The position numbers were made by a program, and so were the translations under genes. From contig JAPUJT010000126.1 in assembly GCA_027296055.1 (NCBI GenBank), positions 1 to 64,000 on the forward strand: DNA of 64,000 nt. Reading direction: 5' to 3'. Source of the stretch: Planctomycetota bacterium (lineage in GTDB: Bacteria; Planctomycetota; JAPUJT01). Under the pieces are notes generated by a model. That model saw only the letters and a list, made by a program, of their open reading frames with translations. It had not been told where the DNA came from and searched no databases. This document shows positions 1 through 7,710 of this stretch, piece after piece (the stretch's first letter is position 1; each line of letters starts with the position of its first letter).

Positions 1-1
1 G

Positions 2-178
2 AAGGGCGTTGAGTATCGGCGCAACGCACTGGCCAAGATTCCGGGGGCAACTGCGGCAATCGACGATCTAGTAAGCGGTGATTATCTCAAGAGAAACAAA
101 CGAGGATCGGTTCAAGCTACCACTAAGGGGCGGAATGCCAGGGAATCGGCCCCCAGTGATATGCGGTATGCCATCTAG
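2..178 (+). CDS. C-terminal part of an unidentified protein, cut by the window edge
   Basis: The second frame is open from the window edge to TAG at 176-178, giving 58 residues; the start lies outside. The piece is basic, with KRNKRGS near its middle, and shows no motif I recognise. The next gene begins 42 bp downstream on the same strand, so both may be co-transcribed with dnaN. That the stretch is coding rests only on the long open frame and its position ahead of a real operon. Confidence 0.4.
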   Translation, partial: KGVEYRRNALAKIPGATAAIDDLVSGDYLKRNKRGSVQATTKGRNARESAPSDMRYAI

Positions 179-220
179 TCACTGGCCCCGCGGTTAGCGC
201 GGGACAGACAGGAGAGAGAT

Positions 221-406
221 ATGGACGTACGGATTCACGGTAGCCCAAAGGGAAACAACCTTCACGATCTGTGGGTAGGTAACGAGAAGGCAATCGAGGG
301 GGAGTCATACGCCATCGTTTCCCAAGTCTGGGATGCGCTCATGGGCATGGGCAATCCGACGGGGGAGGCCCGCGAGATTGCAGATGCGATCCGGCAGAAG
401 TTCTAG
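221..406 (+). CDS. Small hypothetical protein (61 aa) upstream of dnaN
   Basis: The start at 221 follows AGGAG (about 8 nt upstream), which supports translation. The product is a 61-residue soluble acidic protein with no signal peptide, membrane segment or cysteine motif; the C-terminal third (GEAREIADAIRQKF) looks like an amphipathic helix. It is 91 bp upstream of dnaN on the same strand, with a strong hairpin between them. Small genes of this kind are common in phage and integrative-element early regions. I do not recognise the family and assign no function. Confidence 0.55.
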   Translation: MDVRIHGSPKGNNLHDLWVGNEKAIEGESYAIVSQVWDALMGMGNPTGEAREIADAIRQKF

Positions 407-414
407 GGCCTCCC

Positions 415-438
415 GTCCGCCCCTTACGGGGGGCGGGC
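415..438 (+). promoter_or_regulatory. GC-rich hairpin between the 61-aa gene and dnaN
   Basis: Bases 415-423 pair with 430-438 (nine pairs, one G-T) around the 6-nt loop TTACGG. No T-run follows, so it is not a classic intrinsic terminator. It could act as an attenuator or RNA-processing or stability element, lowering or separating dnaN expression from the upstream gene. Function is inferred from position only. Confidence 0.3.
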
Positions 439-497
439 ATGGAGATCCTGGTGTGGGATCTGTTTTCAATCCTCTATCCAAAACGGAGGGCGAGACT

Positions 498-1610
498 ATG
501 CAGTTTTCGATCCAAGGGAAGGTACTGTCCTCGGCGCTCAAGTCTGTTTCAAGGGCCATTCCCAAACGCGCCGCACGGCCGATACTTCAGAATGTCCTGA
601 TATCGGCCAACGGGACTATCGAGCTTGCCGGGACAGACATGGAAGTAGGGATGCGCCTCAAGCTCGAGGGGGAGACAGTAGGGACCGGAGAGATACTCAT
701 CCCCGCGGCCAGACTGGCGACGATTCTGAAGGGCGTCAACGGCCAGGCAGTGACGATCAAGGCGGAAGAGGGTAAGGCGGAAATCAGATGGCCGAAACGG
801 TGCTTTACCCTCATGGGCGAAGATGCGGCCGATTTCCCGGTCATCCCGTCCTATCCCTCGGGCAAGGGCTTGCAGATCGATGCAGGGACCTTCCGAGAGA
901 TGTTCAAGAGAGTTTCATTCGCGGCCGCGTCCGAGGAGTCGAGATACGCAATCCACGGGCTCCTGATCTCGGTCAAGGATGGCAAGGTTACTTTCGTGGC
1001 GACGGACGGCAAGCGCCTGGCTACCCAGACCGGGACGATTCAAGGGCGCGGGACGTTCAAGGCCCTAATTCCCGCCAGAGTCATGGCCGATATCGTGGCC
1101 GAGATTCCCAAGCGCGGGAAGGATCTAGGAGACGTTTCCATTCTCCCCAAGGCGCGCCGAGTCCTGTTCCAGTATGGGGCCGTCTCATTCGTGGCTAGCA
1201 AGATCGATGGGACCTTTCCTTCATGGGAAGAGGTTATCCCGTCAAGGTCCAAGTATCGAATCTCGGTCAATTCGGCGGAGTTGATGGCCGCTATCAAGGA
1301 TGCGGGGATTCTGGCGTCCGAAGGTAGCCACTCGGTCAGTCTCAAGTTCGAGGATCAGACCTTGACCGTGGCCGCCGAAGTCTCGAACGTCGGGGCCTGC
1401 AAGGCGGAAGTCCCGATCAAGATCGACGACCGGGACGTTCTGATCGAGCCCTTGGACGTTCACTTCAACCCGAAGTATCTCCTCGACTATCTGAAGGCGT
1501 CCGACGGGGAGATCGTCACCTTCTGGATCGACGACCCGCGGAGCGCGGTCAAGCTGACCGACGAGACGGATGGCACCTACGTCCTGATGCCTATCACCCT
1601 GGAGACGTAG
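498..1610 (+). CDS. dnaN: DNA polymerase III beta subunit (sliding clamp)
   Basis: The product is a ring-shaped processivity clamp that tethers DNA polymerase to DNA and recruits other replication and repair proteins. The start is ATG 498 with GGAGGG at 485-490; the frame is open further upstream but lacks a comparable ribosome site. The 370 residues match the usual length of bacterial clamps, with three consecutive domains of about 120 residues. The N-terminus resembles clamp domain 1 (LSSALKSVSRAIPKRAARPI, then GTDMEVGMRL). It ends in YVLMPITLET, the clamp signature that normally reads YVLMPMRL. No dnaA, recF or gyrB lies beside it; its neighbours are small element-like genes and a recombinase. 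It is therefore probably a clamp carried by a phage or integrative element, not the chromosomal copy. Family assignment is firm; element origin is inference. Confidence 0.93.
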   Translation: MQFSIQGKVLSSALKSVSRAIPKRAARPILQNVLISANGTIELAGTDMEVGMRLKLEGETVGTGEILIPAARLATILKGVNGQAVTIKAEEGKAEIRWPKRCFTLMGEDAADFPVIPSYPSGKGLQIDAGTFREMFKRVSFAAASEESRYAIHGLLISVKDGKVTFVATDGKRLATQTGTIQGRGTFKALIPARVMADIVAEIPKRGKDLGDVSILPKARRVLFQYGAVSFVASKIDGTFPSWEEVIPSRSKYRISVNSAELMAAIKDAGILASEGSHSVSLKFEDQTLTVAAEVSNVGACKAEVPIKIDDRDVLIEPLDVHFNPKYLLDYLKASDGEIVTFWIDDPRSAVKLTDETDGTYVLMPITLET

Positions 1611-1698
1611 GACCAAGGGAGGGGTTTCGGCCTCTCCCTCGCGTCCCTGGTTCGGGGATTCGAGGGACGGGCCGAGACGTTCGAATCTGGCCCATAGA

Positions 1699-1774
1699 GT
1701 TACGCTTTGCCCTATCAACCCGGCCAAGGGCCAGTAGGGGCGAATAGAGTTGCGCTTTTGTTGAAAAGCGTAAC
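1699..1774. repeat. Three-copy 10-bp repeat, dif-like inverted pair, upstream of recombinase
   Basis: GTTACGCTTT occurs at 1699-1708, GTTGCGCTTT at 1749-1758 exactly 50 bp on, and the complement AAAGCGTAAC at 1765-1774. The last two form 11-bp arms (1749-1759 and 1764-1774, one mismatch) around a 4-bp spacer, 22 bp before the recombinase start. The flanking ATAGAGTT is shared by the two direct copies. The layout resembles core-type sites for a tyrosine recombinase or an operator for its gene. The sequence does not decide between these. Confidence 0.55.
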
Positions 1775-1796
1775 CCGAACGGAAAGGAGGTATCCG

Positions 1797-2405
1797 ATGG
1801 CCAGGAGGCCCGCGAATAAGGGGCGGACCTATCCGGCAGAGATTCCCACACGGGATGAGGTCGGTTCCATGATGAAGGCTTGCTCCCGGAAAGCCCCCAC
1901 GGGAATTCGCAACCGGGCGATCATCGTCGTCATGTACCGGGCCGGGTTGCGGTGCCTGGAGACGTTGAATCTGAAACTTCGAGACATCGACCGAGACTCG
2001 GGAACGATCAGAATCCGGTATGGCAAGGGTGGCCGTGCCCGAACGGTGGGGATCGATCCCTCCGCCATTGCCGTCATCGAACAGTGGATCGCCACAAGAG
2101 CGAATCTAGGTCTCAATGGTGGCCCAGTGTTCTCGACGTTGACTGGCGGCGAGCTAGCGACGTCCTACGTGCGGAAACTACTGCCGAGGCTAGCCCGGAA
2201 GGCGGGAATCGACCGAAGGATTCATCCTCACGGGCTCAGACATGCCTTTGCCGTGGAACTGGCCAGAGAGGGAATCCCGGTAGTCATTATCATGCGGCAA
2301 CTCGGCCACGCGTCCCTAGCGACGACAACTCGATACCTGGCCGGTCTGAGTCCCGAGGAAACGATCCAGGCGATACGTCGGCGGGAGTGGGAAGCCCCGA
2401 AGTAG
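1797..2405 (+). CDS. Short tyrosine recombinase, catalytic domain only
   Basis: This is a site-specific DNA recombinase of the XerC/D-integrase superfamily. ATG 1797 follows AAAGGAGG at 1784-1790, which fixes the start although the frame is open upstream. All catalytic residues are visible in the 202-residue product: Arg52 (AGLRCLE), Lys77 (YGKGG), His145 and Arg148 (HGLRH), His171 (LGHAS) and nucleophile Tyr180 (TTTRYL). Family members are usually about 300 residues with an N-terminal SAM-like core-binding domain. Here only about 35 residues precede the catalytic fold, so that domain is absent. The gene sits just after an inverted-repeat pair that may be its substrate, and two genes after an element-type dnaN. 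It could act in cassette excision, dimer resolution or element integration. Confidence 0.9.
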   Translation: MARRPANKGRTYPAEIPTRDEVGSMMKACSRKAPTGIRNRAIIVVMYRAGLRCLETLNLKLRDIDRDSGTIRIRYGKGGRARTVGIDPSAIAVIEQWIATRANLGLNGGPVFSTLTGGELATSYVRKLLPRLARKAGIDRRIHPHGLRHAFAVELAREGIPVVIIMRQLGHASLATTTRYLAGLSPEETIQAIRRREWEAPK

Positions 2406-2546
2406 ACCGGCGAAAACAATTCTTAGGGGTTGATCCAGAGTGAGCATATTGGCAGACTGAAATCGCTCCCGTCTGATGGCGGCCCGTCAGGGTTGCTGTT
2501 TTGGATCAGGCGGGGGCGTTTACCTACCACAGCAAGGGAGAGATCG

Positions 2547-2747
2547 ATGGGCATCAAATCGATGGGCATCAGGCTGGTCAACGTCAGAGAGGCGGCGTGT
2601 GGCAGGTGCGGCTACAAGTGGCTTCCACGAAAACCAGGGAGGCCGAGGAAGTGCGCGAATTGCCACGACCCAGCATGGGACAAGAAGAGAATCTACAGAC
2701 CGAAGGGAAGCGGGAAGAAGCGAACCGAGAAGAAAGGGAAGCCCTGA
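2547..2747 (+). CDS. Small zinc-ribbon protein
   Basis: ATG 2547 follows AAGGGAG at 2534-2540; an upstream extension is open but has no ribosome site. The 66-residue product holds two CxxC knuckles (CGRC and, 15 residues on, CANC), followed by DPAWDKKR and a very basic tail rich in Lys and Arg. This is the pattern of small phage and mobile-element zinc-ribbon proteins, which usually bind nucleic acid or act as adaptors. It lies 141 bp after the recombinase on the same strand. Specific function unknown. Confidence 0.6.
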   Translation: MGIKSMGIRLVNVREAACGRCGYKWLPRKPGRPRKCANCHDPAWDKKRIYRPKGSGKKRTEKKGKP

Positions 2748-2925
2748 GACGGCCGCAGAGCTTCCGGCCGAGGCACCAATCTGAGAGAGACCGAGGACCT
2801 AGGACCAAAGCACTCGACTTACAGTGACGAGCCCGGAGTTAGGCCGTCTGTACTCGACGTGAGCGAGACTTCTCGGGCCTGGGTATGATTCGGGTCGGGC
2901 GGATCTCAGCTATCTGTGCGATCTA

Positions 2926-3498
2926 CTAGCTACCTAACCCGCCTGGCTTGGCGGAAGGAGCAACCCCAGCTTGAGCCTGGGCCTCCTCCTCTCGCCGCTT
3001 CCTCTCCTCGACCCTGACCCTCCGGACCGCCGCGGACCGTTCCCATGCGCGCCTCGGGTGCCATGGAGAAGAGAGCGGGGCATGCGCCATCTGTATGTGC
3101 TTAGGAAGGCTGTGCTCTCGGCCGGTCCACTCGCAAGTCTCACACGCGGCAAAGCCACGAGGGAGTAGAGGACGAGTACCTCGGGGAGTCGGCGGGCGTC
3201 GTTCGACCGAAACCCTTACCCTTTCGGGTGCCTTCTTCTCGGCCGGGACCTTCGCCTTGTCGGAGACCCATCGTCCCCCGGCGTCCCGTTCCCGTGGCCA
3301 GACGAATGCAGGTCCATCCTTTCGCCGCTCCCGTAGTCTGCACTCGCGAGCTATGCGTCGGTGTTTCTCTCTGTGCTCCAGGTTCTTCTCGGCCGACTTC
3401 CGACCACCCTTCGCACAGTCCTCCCGTGAGAAGCCATAGCCCCAGTGCCCGGCATTACTGTGCTGACCGGGGAGGAGATGTCTTCGTCGTAGTGCCAT
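2926..3498 (-). CDS. Arg/Lys-rich protein with a C2H2-like zinc finger
   Basis: The 190-residue product is strongly basic. Residues about 18-60 contain GYGFSREDCAKGGRKSA and a charged helix (EKHRRIARECRLRERRK). Near residue 120 lies CETCEW, then HSLPKHIQMAH, the spacing of a C2H2 zinc finger (CxxC, then HxxxH-type ligands). The C-terminus is a further basic helix. Such proteins are common on phages and integrative elements as DNA- or RNA-binding accessory factors. The ribosome site ahead of ATG 3498 is weak, so the exact start is uncertain. It is transcribed away from the recombinase module and lies downstream of the DUF3987 gene on the same strand, 337 bp away. Confidence 0.5.
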   Translation of the reverse strand: MALRRRHLLPGQHSNAGHWGYGFSREDCAKGGRKSAEKNLEHREKHRRIARECRLRERRKDGPAFVWPRERDAGGRWVSDKAKVPAEKKAPERVRVSVERRPPTPRGTRPLLPRGFAACETCEWTGREHSLPKHIQMAHAPLSSPWHPRRAWERSAAVRRVRVEERKRREEEAQAQAGVAPSAKPGGLGS

Positions 3499-3835
3499 GG
3501 CTCGCCTGCCTCTGATGGTTTTCAGCTATCGAGGGGACACAGGCCCATAGCATTGTACCTTCAAGGCTGCCCTGCGCTCACTTTGCATCCCCTCCCTACT
3601 CTGCTGAATACCCTGGGGCTCTCTGGCTCAACCGTCACGAGCATGATTCTCAGCTTTTTCCGCTTCTTCCTCTGGGGGGGGTATAAAATTGCAAGTTCGA
3701 GTACGAGGAGCCGGTTCCTGGGGAGGTTCCTCCTCTATGTGACCTTCAAATACACTTTTGCACTTTTTGCTACCCCCCTGGGAAATAAGCGGAGAAAGCG
3801 AACTAAGGTCCGCCCCCCACAGCCGACCCGCCCCC
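3499..3835. other. Non-coding stretch between the zinc-finger gene and the DUF3987 gene
   Basis: No open frame with a credible ribosome site is seen. The stretch includes a run of eight Gs followed by TATAAAATT near 3675-3692 and is more A/T-rich than most of the window. It may hold the promoter for the minus-strand zinc-finger gene, but no clear pair of promoter boxes was found. Confidence 0.4.
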
Positions 3836-5275
3836 TTATTCCGCAGGAGCGTTGACCGTGATGACGATCCATCGCTCGATAGGCCGCCCTCCTGTGGGTT
3901 CCAGCTTGACCCGGATTTCACCCTCCCGGATGAGGCGGTCCTTGTACTTATCGATCTTCTCCGACGATTTGTGGCCACTCAGCAAGTTGTTGATTTCCGT
4001 CCTGGTACGTCCCCCCGGACATTCGCGAATGAACTCTTGCAACTTCTGGAGGTGTGGATCGGCCATCGTCTTCCCGAAGATGAAGGCAGCAGAGTTCTCC
4101 GAATACTTCCAGAGAGCGGAAGCGGCTTCCAAGTGCGGTGGACGGATAATGGCAGACTGATCCAGTAGAGCGTAGATACCGGACAGTCGGAGTACGTGAG
4201 CTTCAGCGCGAGATGTCATAGCTCCAAGAAGCCCGCCCTTCCCTTCGGCAAGTTCTTTATAGATCTCCGCCCACAACTTCTTAGCTTCCTGATCGCGATG
4301 GAGCCCTTTCACTGTTCTGGCAAAGGCAACAGCCTCCTTTAGAGTTTTGGTTAGCTCCTTCATTTCGAGGGTCCAAGTCTCACCCCCTTCCGGCAGAAGT
4401 TTCGAGCGCATAACACAGATCCATAGAAAGCGGTTGCCGAAGCCGGACACCGCATCAACAGACTTGAGTTCCTTCAGGAGTTCCTCCTTGGTGATGTGCC
4501 CCATGATAGAGATGTGGGCTCCTGTGGCGTAAAGAGGCACTTTTGTCATCGAACTGAGAGGACCACCATCCCAGGCTACCCGCAAGACCGTCGACAGAAC
4601 GTTGCCGTCTCTGAGGGCAGTTTTCAGCACTCGCGCAAACTCTGATTCCGAAACTAGTAAACGTTTGTCATCAACTCCGCTGTCAACAACCACTTCCTGA
4701 TACCCGGTGATCATCCCCTTTTTCTTCACGGCTATTTTCTTTACTAACGGGTCCCTCACCGCTGTGATTAGACCCTCGCCTGACGACAGGCCGCTTACCT
4801 GACATTTATTAAGCCAAGACGAGTGTGCGCCAGTAGGCGCAGGTCCCTTCTCTTCCGGGTCCGTGAAGAACTGAAGCGAGCGAGCGTGCGCCGTACCCTT
4901 CCGCCCTTTGGAAGTCACTCCCACACAAACGGCATTCTCGTTCATGTAGTGTTGGCCCCCTCCCACCGGAAAATACGGATTGCGACCGACGATATTCCCG
5001 AATGCCAACAGGAGATGCACGAGTAAGGCAACCGGGTCTGCTTCGGTGTTGGCTTCCACGGAGGCAACCATTTGTCCGGCCAGTCCATAATACGCGGCTT
5101 TACCAATGGGAGAGGGCCAAGGAATTTCTGGGAAGCGGGCTGGGCTATCATCCTTGCCGCCACTTCCCGATGGCTTCGGTTCCGCAGGGACGGCCTGTGA
5201 GTTCTTCCCGTTCTCCTCGTGGGAACTGACAGGCACAGTCCCCTCCTTCGGTGCCTTCTGTTCAGAGCCTTGCAC
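3836..5275 (-). CDS. DUF3987-type helicase/primase-associated ATPase
   Basis: The 479-residue soluble protein resembles DUF3987 proteins, which are element- and phage-encoded P-loop ATPases thought to act in replication initiation or as helicase-primase components. A hydrophilic 50-residue leader precedes a helical domain (FPEIPWP, then LLVHLLLAFGNIVGRN). GVTSKGRKGT at 119-128 lies at the Walker-A position. LLVSESEFARVL near 205 has the acidic strand end expected for Walker B. A C-terminal winged-helix-like region (GGRTRTEINNLLSGH) follows. The frame starts with GTG at 5275, preceded at about 10 nt by AAAGGAA. It lies 79 bp downstream of the ParB-like gene in a minus-strand unit. Family assignment is fairly strong; biochemical role is inferred from the family. 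Confidence 0.75.
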   Translation of the reverse strand: MQGSEQKAPKEGTVPVSSHEENGKNSQAVPAEPKPSGSGGKDDSPARFPEIPWPSPIGKAAYYGLAGQMVASVEANTEADPVALLVHLLLAFGNIVGRNPYFPVGGGQHYMNENAVCVGVTSKGRKGTAHARSLQFFTDPEEKGPAPTGAHSSWLNKCQVSGLSSGEGLITAVRDPLVKKIAVKKKGMITGYQEVVVDSGVDDKRLLVSESEFARVLKTALRDGNVLSTVLRVAWDGGPLSSMTKVPLYATGAHISIMGHITKEELLKELKSVDAVSGFGNRFLWICVMRSKLLPEGGETWTLEMKELTKTLKEAVAFARTVKGLHRDQEAKKLWAEIYKELAEGKGGLLGAMTSRAEAHVLRLSGIYALLDQSAIIRPPHLEAASALWKYSENSAAFIFGKTMADPHLQKLQEFIRECPGGRTRTEINNLLSGHKSSEKIDKYKDRLIREGEIRVKLEPTGGRPIERWIVITVNAPAE

Positions 5276-5354
5276 AGTCCGATTCCTTTCCTAAGAGTTT
5301 TTTAACTTCGCGAATGCTGCACCGGCCATGAAGGTTTCGCTCGTCCCGTAGCAT

Positions 5355-6311
5355 TCACGCTGCATCTTTCGTCTTGGCTAGCGCGGCCTTGACTCCCAAG
5401 AAATACGTCTTGCTGATCTCACCGCTCCCGAGCCTTAAAAGCCTTTCCTCTGTCTCCTCGGAAACTAGATCTATGAAGGCGTCGTCGGATATCAGATGCT
5501 CTCTAGTAGACAATTCCATGGCAACTTGCCCTTCGCTGCTCACTTTCCCCTTGACCTTCGCGGGCAATGTTGCCATGAGCCGATGCAAACTGCGCCCCGC
5601 CTGGGCCATCTCTTGCAGGGAGGCGACCAAGGAGGAGCGGGCCTTCTCAAAGTTCTCATTACCGCTCTTTATCAGGTGGAGCATCTCTTGAGCCTTGGAG
5701 GCAGTAATCTTTCCATCCTTGACCCATGAGAGAATCATCGGGTTCGCTATCAAATTCCGGGCTGCCGAGATGGTGAGTTCTCCGGCCTTGACCAACCCGA
5801 ATAGTCCCGGGTCAGTCGCCTTCAGGGCCTTGGCGTCCTCCACATAGCGCCCGCTGACGCCGAAGGTCTGAGCAGCGAAGTCCCTGGCCCGCCCCGGCCC
5901 GAGATCGCCAGAAACCGCCTTTTTGGAGTTTCCTTCAGCCTTGGGCAATTTTGCCCTAGGCCGGGGTTCCGCTCCTCCTGTACTGGTCGTCAGCCTGGAA
6001 CGTGCCTCCTCTTCGAAGAGTGGCAGCGAATCGACAGCGATGGCCGCTACCTGGCTCTGCGTCAGTTGACGCCTCTGTAGGTTGCAGGAGATGACGAACG
6101 AGGTCGGGCTTCCCTCGCCATTCCACTTCTCGAAACGCGGCCCCACTTTGGCCTCCTTGCAGGCTTGAAAACGGTTCCTCCCGTCGAGAATCTTGCCCTT
6201 GTAGGTGACGATGGACTGCAAGAGCCCGTGAGCCTTGATGTCGAGGACCATGGCCCGGAGTTCGTCTTTGTTCATCATCGGAAATAAGTCGGCCGAGGGA
6301 TGGAACTCCAT
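5355..6311 (-). CDS. ParB-like nuclease/partition-domain protein
   Basis: The 318-residue product has the ParB/Spo0J N-terminal fold. ILDGRNRFQAC at 41-51 contains the DGxxR-type motif, and ISCNLQRRQLTQSQ at 74-87 matches the conserved NxxRRxLT box. An HTH-like helical segment follows at about 139-188. ParB proteins bind centromere-like DNA and, in newer views, CTP; some element versions are nucleases or regulators. ATG 6311 follows GAGGAGAAA, and the upstream gene's stop ends 2 bp before it, indicating translational coupling. Open frame further upstream lacks a ribosome site. No ParA ATPase is visible in the window, so ordinary DNA segregation is uncertain. Regulation of element replication with the adjacent DUF3987 protein is equally possible. 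Confidence 0.82.
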   Translation of the reverse strand: MEFHPSADLFPMMNKDELRAMVLDIKAHGLLQSIVTYKGKILDGRNRFQACKEAKVGPRFEKWNGEGSPTSFVISCNLQRRQLTQSQVAAIAVDSLPLFEEEARSRLTTSTGGAEPRPRAKLPKAEGNSKKAVSGDLGPGRARDFAAQTFGVSGRYVEDAKALKATDPGLFGLVKAGELTISAARNLIANPMILSWVKDGKITASKAQEMLHLIKSGNENFEKARSSLVASLQEMAQAGRSLHRLMATLPAKVKGKVSSEGQVAMELSTREHLISDDAFIDLVSEETEERLLRLGSGEISKTYFLGVKAALAKTKDAA

Positions 6312-6313
6312 AA

Positions 6314-6631
6314 CTATTTCTCCTCGTGATCGCGCAGTGCGCCGGTTAGGGATGTCACAACGTTCTGGACACGAATCTCCACGTTCTCGCCAACGGCCAA
6401 GGATCGCTCGCTGGAAACTCGCCATGGGGCAACGCTGCGCGTTTCCTCCAGTTCGGCCGTCTTCACGATTCGCTCTATCGCTCCGCCCGGCACCGGAAAG
6501 CCAAGCATCGTTCTTTTCAATCGACGCAGACGTTCGAGTGCAAAGCCGGGACTTCGCCCACGCCGAATGAGGCGGCGGGCCTCTCGTAACAGGGCACGTT
6601 CTACGATTGCGCTGTAGCAAGTTTCAGTCAT
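6314..6631 (-). CDS. Hypothetical basic protein (105 aa) coupled to the ParB-like gene
   Basis: Start chosen at ATG 6631, preceded by GGAG with a 6-nt spacer; an in-frame ATG at 6643 would add four residues but has a poorer ribosome site. The N-terminal half is Arg/Leu-rich helix (ERALLREARRLIRRGR). The C-terminal half reads as beta-strands (VGENVEIRVQNVVTSLTG). Its stop lies 2 bp before the ParB-like start, so the two are probably translated together. No family recognised. Confidence 0.6.
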   Translation of the reverse strand: MTETCYSAIVERALLREARRLIRRGRSPGFALERLRRLKRTMLGFPVPGGAIERIVKTAELEETRSVAPWRVSSERSLAVGENVEIRVQNVVTSLTGALRDHEEK

Positions 6632-6915
6632 AGGAAACTCCATCCCAACTGGAAGCAGAGGCCACGAAGTGAAGATTCTTGGGCCAATTTTCTAGGTCTG
6701 CCAGGGCCGTGTGAGGGAAATTCATCTCCTAGTGGCACAAGGAATTCCGACAGCCCAAGGTCCTCGTGGACCCCGAGCTGGGCACCTAGAGATGGAAAAG
6801 ATCGATTTTCAGCCAGGAATTTTGGTAGGATTGGCATCTCTCATGCTTTCTGTAGGGGGGTTGGGGGCCGTTGATACCGGCCCCGCCCCAGGCCCCGATT
6901 CCTTAAATTCGACCG

Positions 6916-7284
6916 CTACGACACAGCACGACTCGCCCTTTTCTTCACACCATTTCCACCTAGCCTTCGATCAATCTCTGGATCGACCTTGGGTACCTTG
7001 CCGTTCCTGGTTGGCTTTGATTTTGTCGAGAACGGCGCAGCGGGAGGTCTCGCTGGCGACTCACCCTCGGCTCGCGAGCGCAGAGCGGCAAGGAAGGAAT
7101 CTCGAAGTAGGTAGATTTTTCGGTTTATGCGTCCGGATGGTCCAAGGGCCCCAGAACGGACGAGCCTATACATTCCGGTTTCTGATCGAATCCCCAGGAG
7201 TCGCATGGCATCCGGGATGAAGATCACATCCGGGAGGCACCGACAACTACAAGCAGGGGGTGTTGGTTGAGAATCGACGCTCAC
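6916..7284 (-). CDS. Small HTH/excisionase-like DNA-binding protein (122 aa)
   Basis: The start is GTG 7284, overlapping the TGA of the upstream gene in a GTGA junction, which signals coupling. Residues about 20-70 (FIPDAMRLLGIRSETGMYRLVRSG, then INRKIYLLRDSFLAAL) fit a winged-helix excisionase/MerR-like fold used by Xis and phage regulators. The tail is basic and proline-rich. Pairs of such small HTH genes at the head of an element's minus-strand operon commonly regulate integration or early genes. Target DNA is unknown; the inverted repeat at 7588-7625 is the best candidate operator. Confidence 0.6.
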   Translation of the reverse strand: MSVDSQPTPPACSCRCLPDVIFIPDAMRLLGIRSETGMYRLVRSGALGPSGRINRKIYLLRDSFLAALRSRAEGESPARPPAAPFSTKSKPTRNGKVPKVDPEIDRRLGGNGVKKRASRAVS

Positions 7285-7496
7285 TCGTCCTCTCCGAACG
7301 ACTTCACATACCGCTCAAGCTCCTCCTCGGAGATCCGCACGATGGGTCGGTTGCCGGTTCCTTGGAGTCGCGTAAGAGTAAGACGCTGCGCCTCTTCCAA
7401 TTTGTAGAGTTGGCGTTCCGAGAGGCCGAGTCGAGCTGCTGCCTCTGACAGACGAAGCAACCGAGGTTGCCGGGCTGGACTCTCCCTTGTCTGCAT
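7281..7496 (-). CDS. MerR/excisionase-family HTH protein (71 aa)
   Basis: ATG 7496 is preceded by AAAGGAGG with a 10-nt spacer, the best ribosome site in this operon; an upstream ATG (7553) would add 19 residues without one. The core LRLSEAAARLGLSERQLYKL is a textbook helix-turn-helix of the Xis/MerR N-terminal type. It is followed by a wing (GNRPIVRISEEELERYV). It is the first gene of the minus-strand unit that continues through a second HTH protein, a 105-aa protein, the ParB-like gene and the DUF3987 gene. Likely role: repressor or excisionase, inferred from fold and position. Confidence 0.75.
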   Translation of the reverse strand: MQTRESPARQPRLLRLSEAAARLGLSERQLYKLEEAQRLTLTRLQGTGNRPIVRISEEELERYVKSFGEDE

Positions 7497-7587
7497 GGAT
7501 CTGGGCCCTCCTTTGGCTGCGGAACCTGCGTGCGCATATTCCATTTGCTTCATTCCAGCCCGAGTCTAGCAAAAGCAGGACGAGCCA

Positions 7588-7625
7588 AAACCGAGACCTT
7601 TTTTTGAGAATAAAAGTCTCGGTTT
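7588..7625. promoter_or_regulatory. 10-bp perfect inverted repeat upstream of the HTH operon
   Basis: AAACCGAGAC (7588-7597) is repeated as its exact complement at 7616-7625 around an 18-bp A/T-rich spacer with a run of seven Ts. It lies about 90-130 bp upstream of the first HTH start. The half-site spacing suits a dimeric regulator on the DNA better than an RNA hairpin. Probable operator of the HTH module; function inferred. Confidence 0.45.
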
Positions 7626-7710
7626 GTGAATGAAAGTGGTTGGGAGCTATGAGGTTGTGGGTTTGGCCGGGTGGAGTTTAGGTAAAAGTTTTGCGGTAGT
7701 GTCTGGCGAA

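Noticed and set aside
1-500. Replication origin near the dnaN gene
   Set aside because: No DnaA boxes, iterons or A/T-rich unwinding region could be recognised.
3628-3978. Minus-strand frame with KKCKSVFEGH resembling a zinc-binding fragment
   Set aside because: Only one cysteine motif, the start lies in antisense of the DUF3987 gene end, and there is no ribosome site.
6711-7220. 169-aa plus-strand frame over the HTH gene
   Set aside because: Antisense shadow; the minus-strand HTH genes have coupled starts and a helix-turn-helix.
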